This document shows positions 1 to 9,205 of a DNA stretch of 64,000 nt, piece after piece. The DNA is from Psychromonas sp. MB-3u-54. GTDB lineage: Bacteria; Pseudomonadota; Gammaproteobacteria; Enterobacterales; Psychromonadaceae. How positions within the stretch are numbered: the first letter of the stretch is position 1; every line of letters starts with the position of its first letter. The translations under genes were made by a program, and so were the position numbers. The stretch lies in assembly GCF_002836415.1 (NCBI RefSeq), contig NZ_PJBP01000085.1, forward strand, positions 19,939 through 83,938. Direction: 5' to 3'. The notes beneath the pieces are model-generated. The model saw only the letters and a program-made list of their open reading frames with translations. It was not told the DNA's origin and did no database searches.

Positions 1-2
1 CG

Positions 3-203
3 CTGGTTAAATGGCCTAAGGGAGAGCATTTTCAAAGGCACCGCCATTTTGGTGGCGAAGAAATATTTGTTATCAGTGGCGAGTTTATTGATGAATATGG
101 TCGTTATCCCCAAGGAACTTGGCTTCGCAGCCCACACTTAAGTGAGCACACTCCATATGTTGAACAAGAAACCGTTATATTGGTTAAAGTAGGGCACTTA
201 TAA
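3..203 (+). CDS. ChrR-like cupin protein, 3' end only
   Basis: The reading frame is open from the window edge to a TAA at 201-203, so only the last 66 residues are present. They hold a cupin core: the metal-binding pattern GEHFQRHRHFGGEE, then FVISGEF, a Y-G-R-Y-P turn, WLRSPH and a C-terminal VEQETVILVKVGHL. This closely matches the anti-sigma-factor ChrR-type cupin domain as I know it. The His/Glu cluster would bind a metal ion such as Zn. Small stand-alone proteins of this family are common in marine proteobacteria and their role is not settled. The start and any N-terminal anti-sigma domain lie outside the window. Confidence 0.75.
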   Translation: MVKWPKGEHFQRHRHFGGEEIFVISGEFIDEYGRYPQGTWLRSPHLSEHTPYVEQETVILVKVGHL

Positions 204-851
204 ACGGTGATACCAAACTGCTAGCATTAGGTTGGATCGCTGCACGGGAAGTTAGCGAACGGGAATTTTTTGATAATGGACAAACTGTGCTCGAAGATCA
301 TGTCTGGGCACAGGTATCTTTGCTGCGCAGACTAGTTTGCAGAAAAATTTATTGTTTCTCTGCAAGCCCACTGATTATTGGTATCAGGGCTGGCTTTTAT
401 AAAACTTTTACCGGCGAAGGTTTGTAAGACCATCTTTTCAGCTTCCTCGACAAGTTCTACATAAGGCGATAGTTCAGCAAAATATGGCCGCCTTGAGTAT
501 GGTTTTTCACAAGCGCTCACAACGATTTTTTGCTTGCGTTTAGTTGTAAGCGCAGAGGCGTTTTAGCCGAATTTTAACTATTACCACAGGACGCTAATAG
601 GATAGCTATAAGTATAAATCTGCTAGAAGGGGGGGGGTATTTTTTCATCTTTCACTATCAGCAATTTCTCATTTTAGGCATAGAGTGTAGTAATTTTAAG
701 CAAAAACGTTCATAATTATCCTGAACAAATTTTGCATAATCCCCAATATAAATGATTAAATTTATACAGATCTTCTTGATGATATATTTAAGGAAATTTC
801 ACTTAAAGTTTGTGATTTTTTGCAATGGATTGATTTTTCTTTTTTCATAAA
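204..851. other. Intergenic stretch with a 9-G homopolymer
   Basis: No convincing gene was found. A 62-codon minus-strand frame at 332-520 has no good ribosome site and no recognised family. A run of nine G lies at 629-637, about 230 bp before the broken sensor gene. The rest is AT-rich. Confidence 0.5.
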
Positions 852-994
852 ATGGGGAATACCTGTCCAATGCCTTATCATAACAATCCTAAAAAACCAG
901 TCTGTCAAAGATTAACATTCCTATTTATACCTTTGCTGGCATTGTTATTAATCTTAACTATTGTCTTGCTAAATCAACGGTTAACTTAAAGCAA

Positions 995-2101
995 GTGATG
1001 CAGGGAGAAAGCTCTGCTTTAAGTATGTATTATTTAGAGGATTCGGAAAAAACTTATAACATTGATCAAGTACAATCAGCCCCCTTATTCTCAAAATTTC
1101 AGCCCCTGCCCGATGGAAAAAGTGGTTTTGGCATCAGTACCTCAGATTACTGGCTTAAAATGACAGTTAGAAATACGGAAGACACTGATTTGTTATGGTT
1201 GCTGGAGTCAGTTCATCAGCAATGGGATTATGTGAACGTATATATTAACGGAGAAAAGAAGTTTTATGGCGGAGATCATCTGCCCTTTACACAACGTGCT
1301 TTTGCATTCGAAAGCAATGTCTTTGAAATAATTACCCCTGCAAAGGCAGAACAACAATTATTGATTCATTTTTCTTATGAACAAGCAGGCCAAGCTGAAA
1401 CACAGATTAGACTATGGACAGTAAATGAATATAGTCAGTATTATGCAAACCGATATTTTATTATCGGCGCCATGTTCGGTTTAGGCATTATACTGTTTTT
1501 TTATAATCTATTTATTGGCTATTCGACTCGCTTTGCCGAATTTTTTTGGTATAGCGCATACCTTATTAGCGCACTGCTGGCTTTATTGACTGGCACAGGA
1601 TTTGGCTATCGCTACCTGTGGTCAAATTCAAACTGGTTTAGTGATTTTTCTCCTGTTTTTTTCACCGCCTTCGTGATGATAATGGCAACTCAGTTTACCC
1701 GCTCATTTTTAAATACCGCGACTGAATCAGTGATTATCGACAGGCTCTTACAATTAATATTTGTTGCAGCCGGACTTTCCATTTTTTTCAGCTTGATAGG
1801 TTATCGTGACTATGCCGTTATTTTAGATCTCCTTAACATGTTACTTTCCGTTTTTTTCCCCGTTATCGGTTGGATCATCTATTTAAAAGGCAGGTTATAT
1901 GCTCGCTTTTATATTTTAGGATGGACTATTTGGTCTCTGGGTCTGATTTTAGGCGTGTTACAGCATATCGGCATGATGCCAGTAAGCCTATACTCTGATC
2001 TATTCACTGGACTGTGTTTTTCTATTGAAGCCGCTCTTCTCTCTTTCGCTCTGCAGACCGTTTTAATCAACTCAAGAAAGAAAAAGAAGAAATTGAATTA
2101 A
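995..2101 (+). CDS. 7TMR-DISM membrane sensor, N-terminal part of a frameshifted diguanylate cyclase
   Basis: The first ~150 residues form an extracytoplasmic 7TMR-DISMED2-type beta domain (SGFGISTSDYWLKMTVRN, WLLESVHQQWDYVNVYING). About seven membrane segments follow (residues ~155-360), the 7TMR-DISM_7TM module. No signal peptide is in this frame, but a hydrophobic N-terminus (FLFIPLLALLLILTIVLL) is encoded in another frame from ATG 852 or 870, and both frames are open around 960-985. The frame ends early at 2101. Just past FAL, near 2053, the +2 frame continues with ADRFNQLKKEKEEIELIH and runs straight into the GGDEF domain at 2155-2694. One missing base at about 2053 explains this. The original gene was probably ~852-2694, one protein sensing an extracellular ligand and making c-di-GMP. 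It is now a pseudogene, or the window carries sequencing errors. Confidence 0.75.
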   Translation: MMQGESSALSMYYLEDSEKTYNIDQVQSAPLFSKFQPLPDGKSGFGISTSDYWLKMTVRNTEDTDLLWLLESVHQQWDYVNVYINGEKKFYGGDHLPFTQRAFAFESNVFEIITPAKAEQQLLIHFSYEQAGQAETQIRLWTVNEYSQYYANRYFIIGAMFGLGIILFFYNLFIGYSTRFAEFFWYSAYLISALLALLTGTGFGYRYLWSNSNWFSDFSPVFFTAFVMIMATQFTRSFLNTATESVIIDRLLQLIFVAAGLSIFFSLIGYRDYAVILDLLNMLLSVFFPVIGWIIYLKGRLYARFYILGWTIWSLGLILGVLQHIGMMPVSLYSDLFTGLCFSIEAALLSFALQTVLINSRKKKKKLN

Positions 2102-2154
2102 TTCATATTGAGCATCTAGAAAAAGATCAGCAACTACTGGAACAACTTGTCAGC

Positions 2155-2694
2155 GTGCGTACCGAAGAACTGGAGCAAGCCAGAGATCGAGCCGAGTTAT
2201 TAGCACGAACCGACAGCCTCACTAAGATGTTAAATCGTCGCGCCTTTTTTGAGTGTGGTTCAATAGAAATTGAACGCAGTTTACGCTATCAATCATCACT
2301 GGCTGTTATGATGATTGATCTCGATCACTTCAAGTCCATCAATGATCAATATGGTCATGCAGCAGGTGATACTACTCTGTTATCAGTTGCTAATACATTA
2401 AAAGCGATGATGCGCAATGTGGATATCATGGGACGGATAGGGGGAGATGAGTTTGCGGTAATCATGCCCCATACTGATCTGAAAATGGCAATTGAACTAG
2501 CGCAACGCCTTAGATTAGGCATAGAAAAAATAGATATAATTATTGATGACCAGCCACTAAATATCACCGCGTGTTTTGGTGTCACTCGTCTAGACGTAAA
2601 AAACGAATCATTGGATGAAGCATTAAAACGAGACGATAAGGCACTTTATCTGGCAAAAGAAAATGGCCGCAATCGGGTTGCACAGCTTATTTAA
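2155..2694 (+). CDS. GGDEF diguanylate cyclase domain, C-terminal part of the frameshifted sensor
   Basis: This is a complete GGDEF domain: ARTDSLTKMLNRRAFFE at the N-terminus, metal-binding DLDHFKSINDQYGHAAGD, the active-site RIGGDEFAVIMP and the C-terminal DDKALYLAKENGRNRV. All residues expected for condensing two GTP into c-di-GMP are present. The GTG at 2155 is not a natural start: the same frame is open back past 2053 and encodes a coiled-coil linker (EKEEIELIHIEHLEKDQQLL) that joins this domain to the 7TMR-DISM sensor upstream. It should be read as the second half of one broken gene. Whether any active cyclase is made depends on internal initiation. Confidence 0.8.
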   Translation: MRTEELEQARDRAELLARTDSLTKMLNRRAFFECGSIEIERSLRYQSSLAVMMIDLDHFKSINDQYGHAAGDTTLLSVANTLKAMMRNVDIMGRIGGDEFAVIMPHTDLKMAIELAQRLRLGIEKIDIIIDDQPLNITACFGVTRLDVKNESLDEALKRDDKALYLAKENGRNRVAQLI

Positions 2695-3074
2695 TTAAAA
2701 ATTAATGGGTGCTTTTGCTTCTGACTCACTCGTTTTCCTTTATTCATAACATACGCCTATCACTGAGTTACCGTAATAATAGGTAAGCGTCTTTATTCAA
2801 CAAAATAATTGCTAGCAGTGAACTGTAGTGGGTTAGCAAATAAAAAGGCCTAACCCTCCATGACGCTATTTTTAACGCGTCGATTATAACGTCAAGTCGT
2901 TGCATATAGAGATTTTTACGAGACAATTTTTTGTTTTTTCGAGCTGTCATTTGATTTTTCTGCTTTGCTTCGAGAATTTGCTGTCGTGGTGATTTTAAAG
3001 CTGTTAGAAATTACCTCGTTAATAATGACGTTGTTAACGAAAATGTGTATTACGACAGCTTAAATTCTCATTCC
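2695..3074. other. Intergenic, convergent genes
   Basis: This is the gap between the + strand GGDEF gene and the - strand GGDEF/EAL gene. A 60-codon minus-strand frame (2768-2950) starts with a Lys/Arg-rich stretch and ends in a hydrophobic tail. No family was recognised and it is not called as a gene. No clear terminator hairpin was seen. Confidence 0.4.
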
Positions 3075-4805
3075 TTATAATGGGCTACAATCTGTATTCA
3101 CAAATTTTAGGGCGGCGGGGGCGGATGCTGGCTTGGAGAAGAGATAGCCCTGCAATAGATTAACGCCTATTGCCAGCATCGCTTCGCTCATTTCCTGGGT
3201 TTCAATTCCTTCTGCAACGACTTCAATATCCTTATTCTGGCAAAGTTGGATCAGGAAGACAAGGTAGGCCCTGGCTTCTGTGGTCATCATCGACTGATTG
3301 ACCACTTGACGATCGATTTTTAGTTGCGTAAAAGGCAGAGTAAAAAAATTATTCAGTGATGAATATCCGCTGCCAAAATCATCCATAGAGATAGAAAATC
3401 CCTTATCTCTTAATCTTGTTATCTGCTCTTTTGCGAAGTGATTGGAGTCCAACAACAGCGATTCCGTGATCTCAAGAACGATATCGCTGTTATTAAGCAT
3501 AAATTGACTGACAATAGAAAGTACCCGATCGACAAAATCATGTTGTAGTAACTGTATCCCTGAAATATTAATGGCTATTTTTACCCGGCGGTCGTTGACT
3601 TGATGATAGTGGCAAATAAAAGTGCAGGCCTGTTCGATCACAAAGTAACCAATGTCAATGATATTTAGATTTTGCTCGGCTGCAGGGATGAATTCATCCG
3701 GCATGATTTCGCCAAAAATAGGGCTTTCCCAACGAATAAGTGCCTCGAAACTATCCACGTTTTTCGTCTGAGACTGTATGAGTGGCTGAAACTTCAATAG
3801 GAATTCATTATTGTGAAGAGCTGATTTCATAGCTGTTTTTATATAAAGTTTCTTTTTTACAATATGTTTAATTTGCTCATTAAAAAAAGCAAATTTCTGT
3901 TCGGTGTGTTCGTGCGCATATATCATGGTCAGTTTGACCTGATGCAGAAGTGTTTTTTCGCATTCAGCGCTTGATGGCAACATACAAATGCCCACACTCA
4001 AATTTGGTATATCGTTATTCTGAAGGTCTTTGCCAGTATTTTTAAATATTGCCAGCAACTGCTCAATCGACTTTTCTATCTGCTCTGAAGTAACCGGATT
4101 AGTTATTCTGATCACAAATTCACTCGATTTTTGGCGATAAAATTGACCATCACCAACAAATAGCTGCTCAAGACAAGTTAATAATTTTCGCACTATTTTA
4201 TGCCCGGCATGAGCGCCATAAGAATCAATATAGACATTAAAGTTCATCAATTTGATAAATAACAGGGCACCGACTGGTCGGCTAACATTACCCTTTAAAT
4301 CCTGAAGTAACTTGTGCGCATTCATCAAACCTGTATTGGGATCTATATAGGCGGTTTGATAGAGTCGGTGTTGATTTTCTTTTTCTTCGGTCACATCTTT
4401 ATGCGAACCGGCCATATAAATAAAGCTACCATCGGGATCAAATCGAGAGGTTCCCTTAGCCGCTATCCATCGATATTCGCCAACTTTATTCTTTACGCGA
4501 TATTCACTATCAACAACAGTGGTCATATTGTCGTTTTTTTGTTCTACCTTTTGAGTAAAGAGATGAACATCATCGGGATGAACAAGTGAAGTCCACTCCT
4601 TCAGGTTGGCGCCTTCGGTACTGACAGCAAAGGCGTTATAGAAACTGCGATTTAAAAAATCAATCTGAAAATCCGGCCCCATTCCCCACAGCCCTTCGTG
4701 AGAAGCTTCGAAAATATCCATAAAACGCTTTAAAGTTTCTTCTTTCAACACAGATAGTTGTTTCAAATTACCCCCCTGATTTTTTGTAATATTGACTGAG
4801 TCCAT
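3075..4805 (-). CDS. PAS-GGDEF-EAL protein, probable c-di-GMP phosphodiesterase
   Basis: The 576-residue protein has no membrane segment. It has a PAS/PAC domain (residues ~25-145, ending GSHKDVTEE), a degenerate GGDEF domain (~150-310) and an EAL domain (~325-570). The cyclase signature reads QKSSEFVI in place of GGDEF, so synthesis is unlikely and this domain may serve a regulatory role. The EAL domain keeps its catalytic set: FEALIRW, NISGIQLL, LEITES, DDFGSGYSS, the Lys in LKIDR, EVVAEGIET and QGYLFSKP. It should hydrolyse c-di-GMP to pGpG in the cytoplasm. Start ATG at 4803-4805 has a weak upstream purine stretch. It converges with the broken cyclase at 995-2694. Confidence 0.9.
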   Translation of the reverse strand: MDSVNITKNQGGNLKQLSVLKEETLKRFMDIFEASHEGLWGMGPDFQIDFLNRSFYNAFAVSTEGANLKEWTSLVHPDDVHLFTQKVEQKNDNMTTVVDSEYRVKNKVGEYRWIAAKGTSRFDPDGSFIYMAGSHKDVTEEKENQHRLYQTAYIDPNTGLMNAHKLLQDLKGNVSRPVGALLFIKLMNFNVYIDSYGAHAGHKIVRKLLTCLEQLFVGDGQFYRQKSSEFVIRITNPVTSEQIEKSIEQLLAIFKNTGKDLQNNDIPNLSVGICMLPSSAECEKTLLHQVKLTMIYAHEHTEQKFAFFNEQIKHIVKKKLYIKTAMKSALHNNEFLLKFQPLIQSQTKNVDSFEALIRWESPIFGEIMPDEFIPAAEQNLNIIDIGYFVIEQACTFICHYHQVNDRRVKIAINISGIQLLQHDFVDRVLSIVSQFMLNNSDIVLEITESLLLDSNHFAKEQITRLRDKGFSISMDDFGSGYSSLNNFFTLPFTQLKIDRQVVNQSMMTTEARAYLVFLIQLCQNKDIEVVAEGIETQEMSEAMLAIGVNLLQGYLFSKPASAPAALKFVNTDCSPL

Positions 4806-6004
4806 TGGGTCTTACTGAAAAAACCGCCTAAATATTGCCTGTTTCCTATAACACTCAGCCAAATAGAATTATCCGATATTCCGGTCAAGGTATAGCGAAT
4901 TGCTTGAATAAAATTTATTTTTCATTTTCAGTGCCACAAAAATAAGATTGTTATTTGCATCAGTTGGTTATAGGTGCGGAATATGGGATATGTTAAAAAT
5001 ACATTCATTCCTGAGCTTATAGGTTGTATCTTTAAATATGTCACCCGGTAACGTTTTTATAGCGTTAGCTTTCTATGGTTTGAACATGCGCCTTAAATTA
5101 AAGCGTGATATTACCGAGACCGGATTTTTTGTCAATGGATAATTCCCTAATGATAACAAGGGCGACCGCGTTTTTAAAGAAACCACCTCGAACTGTTGTT
5201 TTTGTATTTTCTTTTTGCTATTGCTGCTGTGTTTTTCTTTGCTGCGCTGGGAGTCTTCTTTAGAAGTCGGGAATGGCGTTGAGCTATGCACTTATTGAAC
5301 TATTTCGGCCCAAACGTGTTAAAAATCTGTTACTTGACTACTTCAATAAGCCGTTTTGTTCATTATACCATATTCATTGGAAGGCTTAATTCAGCAAACT
5401 TAGCATTTTCAACCACCATTTTTATAGTTTGACTTTAAACATACTCTCGAGATTTTCGGGTTGTGACTATCAAGTCCACAATGATCGACGGTGCTTCTGT
5501 TTGGGAATTGTGTCTCTTTGCATTCAGGATACCGCCGTTAATGATCGATTTGAAGCATCTGCCGCGCACGCTTATGTGTTATTCAGATGAGAGTGATTTC
5601 CATGAATGTTTATTGTCTGGTTGTAATTTTAAATGGCTGCGCGCATAAAAACAGGAACTTCATGTAAAAATTAAGTCTATTTATTATAATTTTTTCCACG
5701 CTCATTAGCTGAAGATACTTAAAATTCAGAATGTCTTCTACAACTACCTGGACCTGCACTATTAATCATCTTAACACTTGTTTTTTTTATAGTTATATTT
5801 AGGAATGTAACTATTAAAAATGTGAATACGGTAAGAAAGTACTAATAAAAGTGTACTTGCACATGCCTTTCTGTATTACATATGTTTTATAAAATAATGA
5901 TCAACATATGACTTTTGCTGTTAATTTGTACGCTTTTCTGTTTAAATACGCTCGAATTTAATCAATCCTGTTATTTCTATTCAGTTGTTTAAATATTGTA
6001 GCTG
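4806..6004. other. Long AT-rich intergenic region
   Basis: About 1.2 kb without a supported gene. It holds one copy of a dispersed repeat (5041-5228), and its right end is the leader of the riboswitch-controlled gene. Short frames at 5073-5291 (-) and 5463-5648 (+) have no recognised similarity; the first lies inside the repeat. Confidence 0.5.
5041..5228. repeat. Dispersed ~185 bp repeat, copy 1
   Basis: Starts TCACCCGGTAACG and runs to a T-rich end (TTTTTGTATTTTC). It aligns along nearly its whole length with 8324-8507: both carry versions of TTTTATAG.GTTAG.TTTCTATGG, GCGTGATATTAC.GAGACC, ATGATAACAAGG and AAAGCACCTCGA. Similarity is roughly three quarters by eye. No terminal inverted repeats were found. 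Probably a relic of an insertion element or a decayed short gene. Confidence 0.6.
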
Positions 6005-6095
6005 GAAAAAAGCAAATTAAGGGAAACCTTAATACGCAAAACCACCGGCCTGTTGACTGGCTATTTAGTCTATGGCAGCGGAGTTACCAAGGCGA
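6005..6095 (+). promoter_or_regulatory. c-di-GMP-I riboswitch (GEMM-I)
   Basis: The sequence carries the GEMM-I hallmarks in order: GCAAAT, a P2 hairpin TTAAGG-GAAA-CCTTAA capped by a GNRA tetraloop, the strand ACGCAAAACCACCGGCC with the ligand-contacting core, then a P3 arm returning through CAGCGG and the receptor-like GAGTTACC. It lines up base for base with what I remember of the Vibrio Vc2 aptamer in all conserved blocks. It ends about 70 nt before the ATG at 6166, the right distance for an expression platform. It should make the downstream secreted protein respond to cellular c-di-GMP. Whether it switches on or off cannot be read here; no strong terminator was seen between aptamer and start. 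Confidence 0.88.
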
Positions 6096-6165
6096 TAATA
6101 CTTCTTATCATCCCTTCTAATTTGCAAATTATAAATAACTGCTTGATCACTTTTGTGGAGACAAA

Positions 6166-7680
6166 ATGAGTCAGCTAGTCAATTTAATTTATAACCGCCT
6201 AATTGTAATTTTCTTATTAGTTATCAGTCCTACTGTACTATCTGCAAGTTTACATATTACTTGGGATGATAACTCATCAAATGAAGATGGTTTTTTAGTC
6301 GAAAAACGCCTTTTAGGCGATGATAAGATGCAAAATATTACGATATTACCCGTTAATAGCCAAGAATATAATGATTTAGATCTTGTTAGCAATGAGACAT
6401 ATTGCTATCGCATTACAGCATTTAATGAAGCTGGAAGGGCAAATTCTAACGAATTATGTTATCAAGTGCCGACTGATTTTATTCCAGATGAAGACACTGC
6501 TACTGATCAGGTGACAGCGACTGATCAGGGTACTGTTACTGATCAGGATACTGTTATTGATCAGGATACTGTTACTGATCAGGATACTGTTACTGAACAG
6601 GGTACTAGTTCAGCTAATTTTACCGGGAAGGTTGTTCTATCGCATGAGATTATTGCACAATCAGATGATCTTGAGATTGGTGAAAAGAAACTTTATTCCT
6701 TTAAAAGTGATATTACATATAATCAGGAATATACCAGAGACACGCTTGATAACAGCAGCCTTACGGCTAATGTTGGTGAAATAAGGTATTCAGATAAAGA
6801 TCATTTTAGCTTTCAAAATCAAGGGGTTGAAATTGACAGTGGCTATGCGAGTATGGAATTTAACAGCGATAATAGCCTATCATTTGTTTTACAGGGTACG
6901 GGCAATGAACAAACTGCGCGTTTGTATATGCAAGCAGGTGCATGGTCTGACGAGCAATCTAATATTATTGTAACAGCGGGTGATCAGATTGAGGTTATTA
7001 CGCTTCCCTATGGTTATGCTTGGCATTCCTTTACCGTTGATATTGTTTTTGATGGCACAGTGCCTGTCCATATAGCGACAGAGTCCGATCGTTCCGGTTA
7101 CAGCACAGTTATGTTTGCTGGCATTGTTTTTGATGAAGAAAATTTAGAAACAAATGCGCCTGTTGCCTCTTCTGTTTTTAACTATGCAGCTTTTGTTGAT
7201 ATAGATACAAATTTTGGTGCAATAATTGATACTACAGATGTCACTTTTTATACTGCAAACTCGATTAAGGGCAATGAAGAACTCTCTAATGCTTCTCTGC
7301 AAAATTTCTCTTTTTATGGTGAACAAAAATACCGTGATGGCACGTATTCTTTTATTAATGATAGAACTGAAATAAATTCAGGTTATCAAAGCATGTCTTG
7401 GAAGGAGGCTAACGGTGCTAAAATTAAACTTGAAAGTGCTAGTCAACAGATAAATACTGCTTCTGTCTATTTTATTGCAGCAGTTTGGACCGATGATGCC
7501 GCATTTGTTGAGCTTGTTATCAACGGTGAAAGTGAATTTATTGAGGTGCCTTCAGGTTATGGATGGCATTTTATGAAAGTTGATATTGAATTTGAAGGCA
7601 TCGTCGATATAGATATCCATCCGGTGGGTGAATTAGGAGGCTACAGTGGCTTCGGTGTTGCAGGGGTAACAATACAATAA
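6166..7680 (+). CDS. Secreted fibronectin-III protein with TDQ repeats and two related C-terminal modules
   Basis: The 504-residue protein has a signal peptide (hydrophobic ~8-26, cleavage near VLSA) and a fibronectin type III domain (~28-105, with ITWDDNSSNEDGF and TYCYRITAFNEAGRA). A six-fold six-residue repeat of the type TVTDQD (~111-146) follows, then two similar ~160-residue modules (~150-325 and ~335-504). Both modules contain an EI(D/N)SGY.SM element and a (P)(Y/S)GY.WH..(T/K)VDI(V/E)F element, which suggests internal duplication of a beta-sandwich domain. No membrane anchor or sorting tail is visible. The ribosome site is GGAG before ATG. With a c-di-GMP riboswitch in its leader, the likely role is an extracellular matrix or adhesion protein; that is inference. 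A terminator hairpin follows at 7700. Confidence 0.8.
   Translation: MSQLVNLIYNRLIVIFLLVISPTVLSASLHITWDDNSSNEDGFLVEKRLLGDDKMQNITILPVNSQEYNDLDLVSNETYCYRITAFNEAGRANSNELCYQVPTDFIPDEDTATDQVTATDQGTVTDQDTVIDQDTVTDQDTVTEQGTSSANFTGKVVLSHEIIAQSDDLEIGEKKLYSFKSDITYNQEYTRDTLDNSSLTANVGEIRYSDKDHFSFQNQGVEIDSGYASMEFNSDNSLSFVLQGTGNEQTARLYMQAGAWSDEQSNIIVTAGDQIEVITLPYGYAWHSFTVDIVFDGTVPVHIATESDRSGYSTVMFAGIVFDEENLETNAPVASSVFNYAAFVDIDTNFGAIIDTTDVTFYTANSIKGNEELSNASLQNFSFYGEQKYRDGTYSFINDRTEINSGYQSMSWKEANGAKIKLESASQQINTASVYFIAAVWTDDAAFVELVINGESEFIEVPSGYGWHFMKVDIEFEGIVDIDIHPVGELGGYSGFGVAGVTIQ
6496..6603 (+). repeat. In-frame 18 bp tandem repeat, 6 units
   Basis: Six consecutive 18 bp units of the type ACTGTTACTGATCAGGAT code for the hexapeptides T-x-T/I-D/E-Q-x. 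The middle units are nearly identical at DNA level, so copy number probably changes by slippage without shifting the frame. Confidence 0.85.
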
Positions 7681-7699
7681 AGCGCTTTGGTTATAATAG

Positions 7700-7729
7700 G
7701 GAATAAGCAAAGACTTATTCCTTATTTTT
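7700..7729 (+). terminator. Rho-independent terminator after the FN3 protein gene
   Basis: Stem GGAATAAG/CTTATTCC with a 6-nt loop, followed by TTATTTTTA, 20 bp after the stop codon. Confidence 0.7.
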
Positions 7730-8739
7730 AATATAATTGAAGGGGTATATTGATATTTTCAATGACCCAAAATTCAAAGTAAAAGAACAATAAAAAGATA
7801 CCTAGGGCGCCGAGATAAATCGGTATATAGGTGAAATTTTTCAGTTCGACAAGGTTAGCGAACCGCCAAATCCAGATTGATGGGCTTTGTATTGTAAGAT
7901 GCCAAGTCAAGCGTTGACAGGAAAGCCATAGGCTGAGTATTATCCTATCTGACAATATGATAATTCAGGGCGTTACGGCGATAACCTTGTTCGCTTTTAA
8001 TCAAAATGTCTATCACCTGACTGGCATTTTTTGTCGTTTAATTGTAATAAGCACAGCTGATGAATAAAAATTATTTTCTTCATCCCCGTCATCATTATGT
8101 GCCATTGAATAAATCAATGGAAATAGTCGCAACTTATTGAAATTAAACAAAATAAAAAATTAACCAAAACTATGTACAATAGGAACAAAGAGCTTTCAAG
8201 ATAATAAGTTGCTAACTCAATGGGGGCTAAAGCAATACAGCTTTCGAAGGCGAAAAGAGGCACAAAGTGACCTGTTTTTTTGATGCTATGTCCGCATATT
8301 ACAGACGAAGAATAAAAAACACGTCACCCGTTAACGGTTTTATAGTGTTAGTTTTCTATGGGTTGAGCATGTGCTTTAAAGTAATGCGTGATATTACAGA
8401 GACCTGATTTTTTGTTAATATATGATTTTTCTAGTGATAACAAGGACTGTCGTATTTCTAAAGAAAGCACCTCGATCTATTGTTTTCTTTTCTTTTTTTA
8501 TTGTTGAATAATATTTTAAAGATGTTTAATATATTATTTTGGTTGTCATTATTGCTTCCTGCAATAAAACTATCCTCATCAGTGACGGTAGCTTATTTGC
8601 AGACTCAAGTGTTATTGTATTTTTTCTCCACTAATAGAATGAGACAAGCAGGCGAGACTTCTTTTGATTCGCCCCTGTAAATAACTTTCTATCACCCTGA
8701 TACCAATCCTATCAATCTTCCCAACGAGTTGAATTCACC
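7730..8739. other. Intergenic, AT-rich, contains repeat copy 2
   Basis: No supported gene. A 75-codon hydrophobic minus-strand frame at 7728-7955 and a plus-strand frame at 8480-8680 lack ribosome sites and recognisable domains. The dispersed repeat occupies 8324-8507. Confidence 0.45.
8324..8507. repeat. Dispersed ~185 bp repeat, copy 2
   Basis: Same orientation as the copy at 5041-5228 and starts TCACCCGTTAACGG. The two copies sit on either side of the riboswitch/FN3 gene, so recombination between them would remove that unit. Confidence 0.6.
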
Positions 8740-9107
8740 ATGTTTGAGCAAATAAAAGAATTTATAAATCCCATTAAAAATCCTGACTTGGCTCAAGCTC
8801 ATGAACTTCAGCGCAAGCATTTACCTACTTTGTGGTTATTAGGGAAAACGGGCGCTGGGAAGTCGTTATTCATTCAAGCGGTTACTGGTCTGTCTTCCGT
8901 AGAAGTCGGGGATGCCTTTGAACTAAAAAGAGCTTCAATGTTGAAGCGCTTAAGCACACTATTGCTCAGAAAATTACTAATGCAAGTAACGTACAAAGAA
9001 ATCGACAGCGTGTAGAGGCAATGTATAAAGGGGGCGGTATTAAAAAGCAGTTCGGTCGTGTGCTTAATTCTGCTCATAAAGTCACGTCAAGTATATTAAC
9101 AAAGTGA
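8740..9107 (+). pseudogene. Decayed GTPase (YfjP/YeeP-like), central part lost
   Basis: The first 62 residues read as the start of an Era-like GTPase with a perfect P-loop, LLGKTGAGKSLFIQAVTG, followed by SSVEVGDAFE. In intact relatives this is followed by the switch regions and G2-G5 motifs. Here the sequence jumps: from about 8931 another frame encodes SFNVEALKHTIAQKITNAS and ends EAMYKGGGIKKQFGRVLNS...ILTK at a TGA at 9105-9107, which looks like the C-terminal tail of such a protein. The frame of the N-terminus itself stops at 9015. The simplest reading is an internal deletion with loss of frame. No active product is expected. Confidence 0.65.
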
Positions 9108-9205
9108 GTGGAGAGGAGGAGAAAGTGGTGAATTAGGGACTGTTGATCTTTAGTGTGTTTTTTTCAGCAATGATTGCCCTTCGAATCCATCTAAAAGCGT
9201 CCTGC

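Noticed and set aside
332..520. 62-codon minus-strand frame after the cupin gene
   Set aside because: No ribosome site, GTG start only, no recognised family; composition alone is not enough.
7728..7955. 75-codon hydrophobic minus-strand frame
   Set aside because: Overlaps the terminator of the FN3 gene, has no ribosome site and no similarity I recognise.
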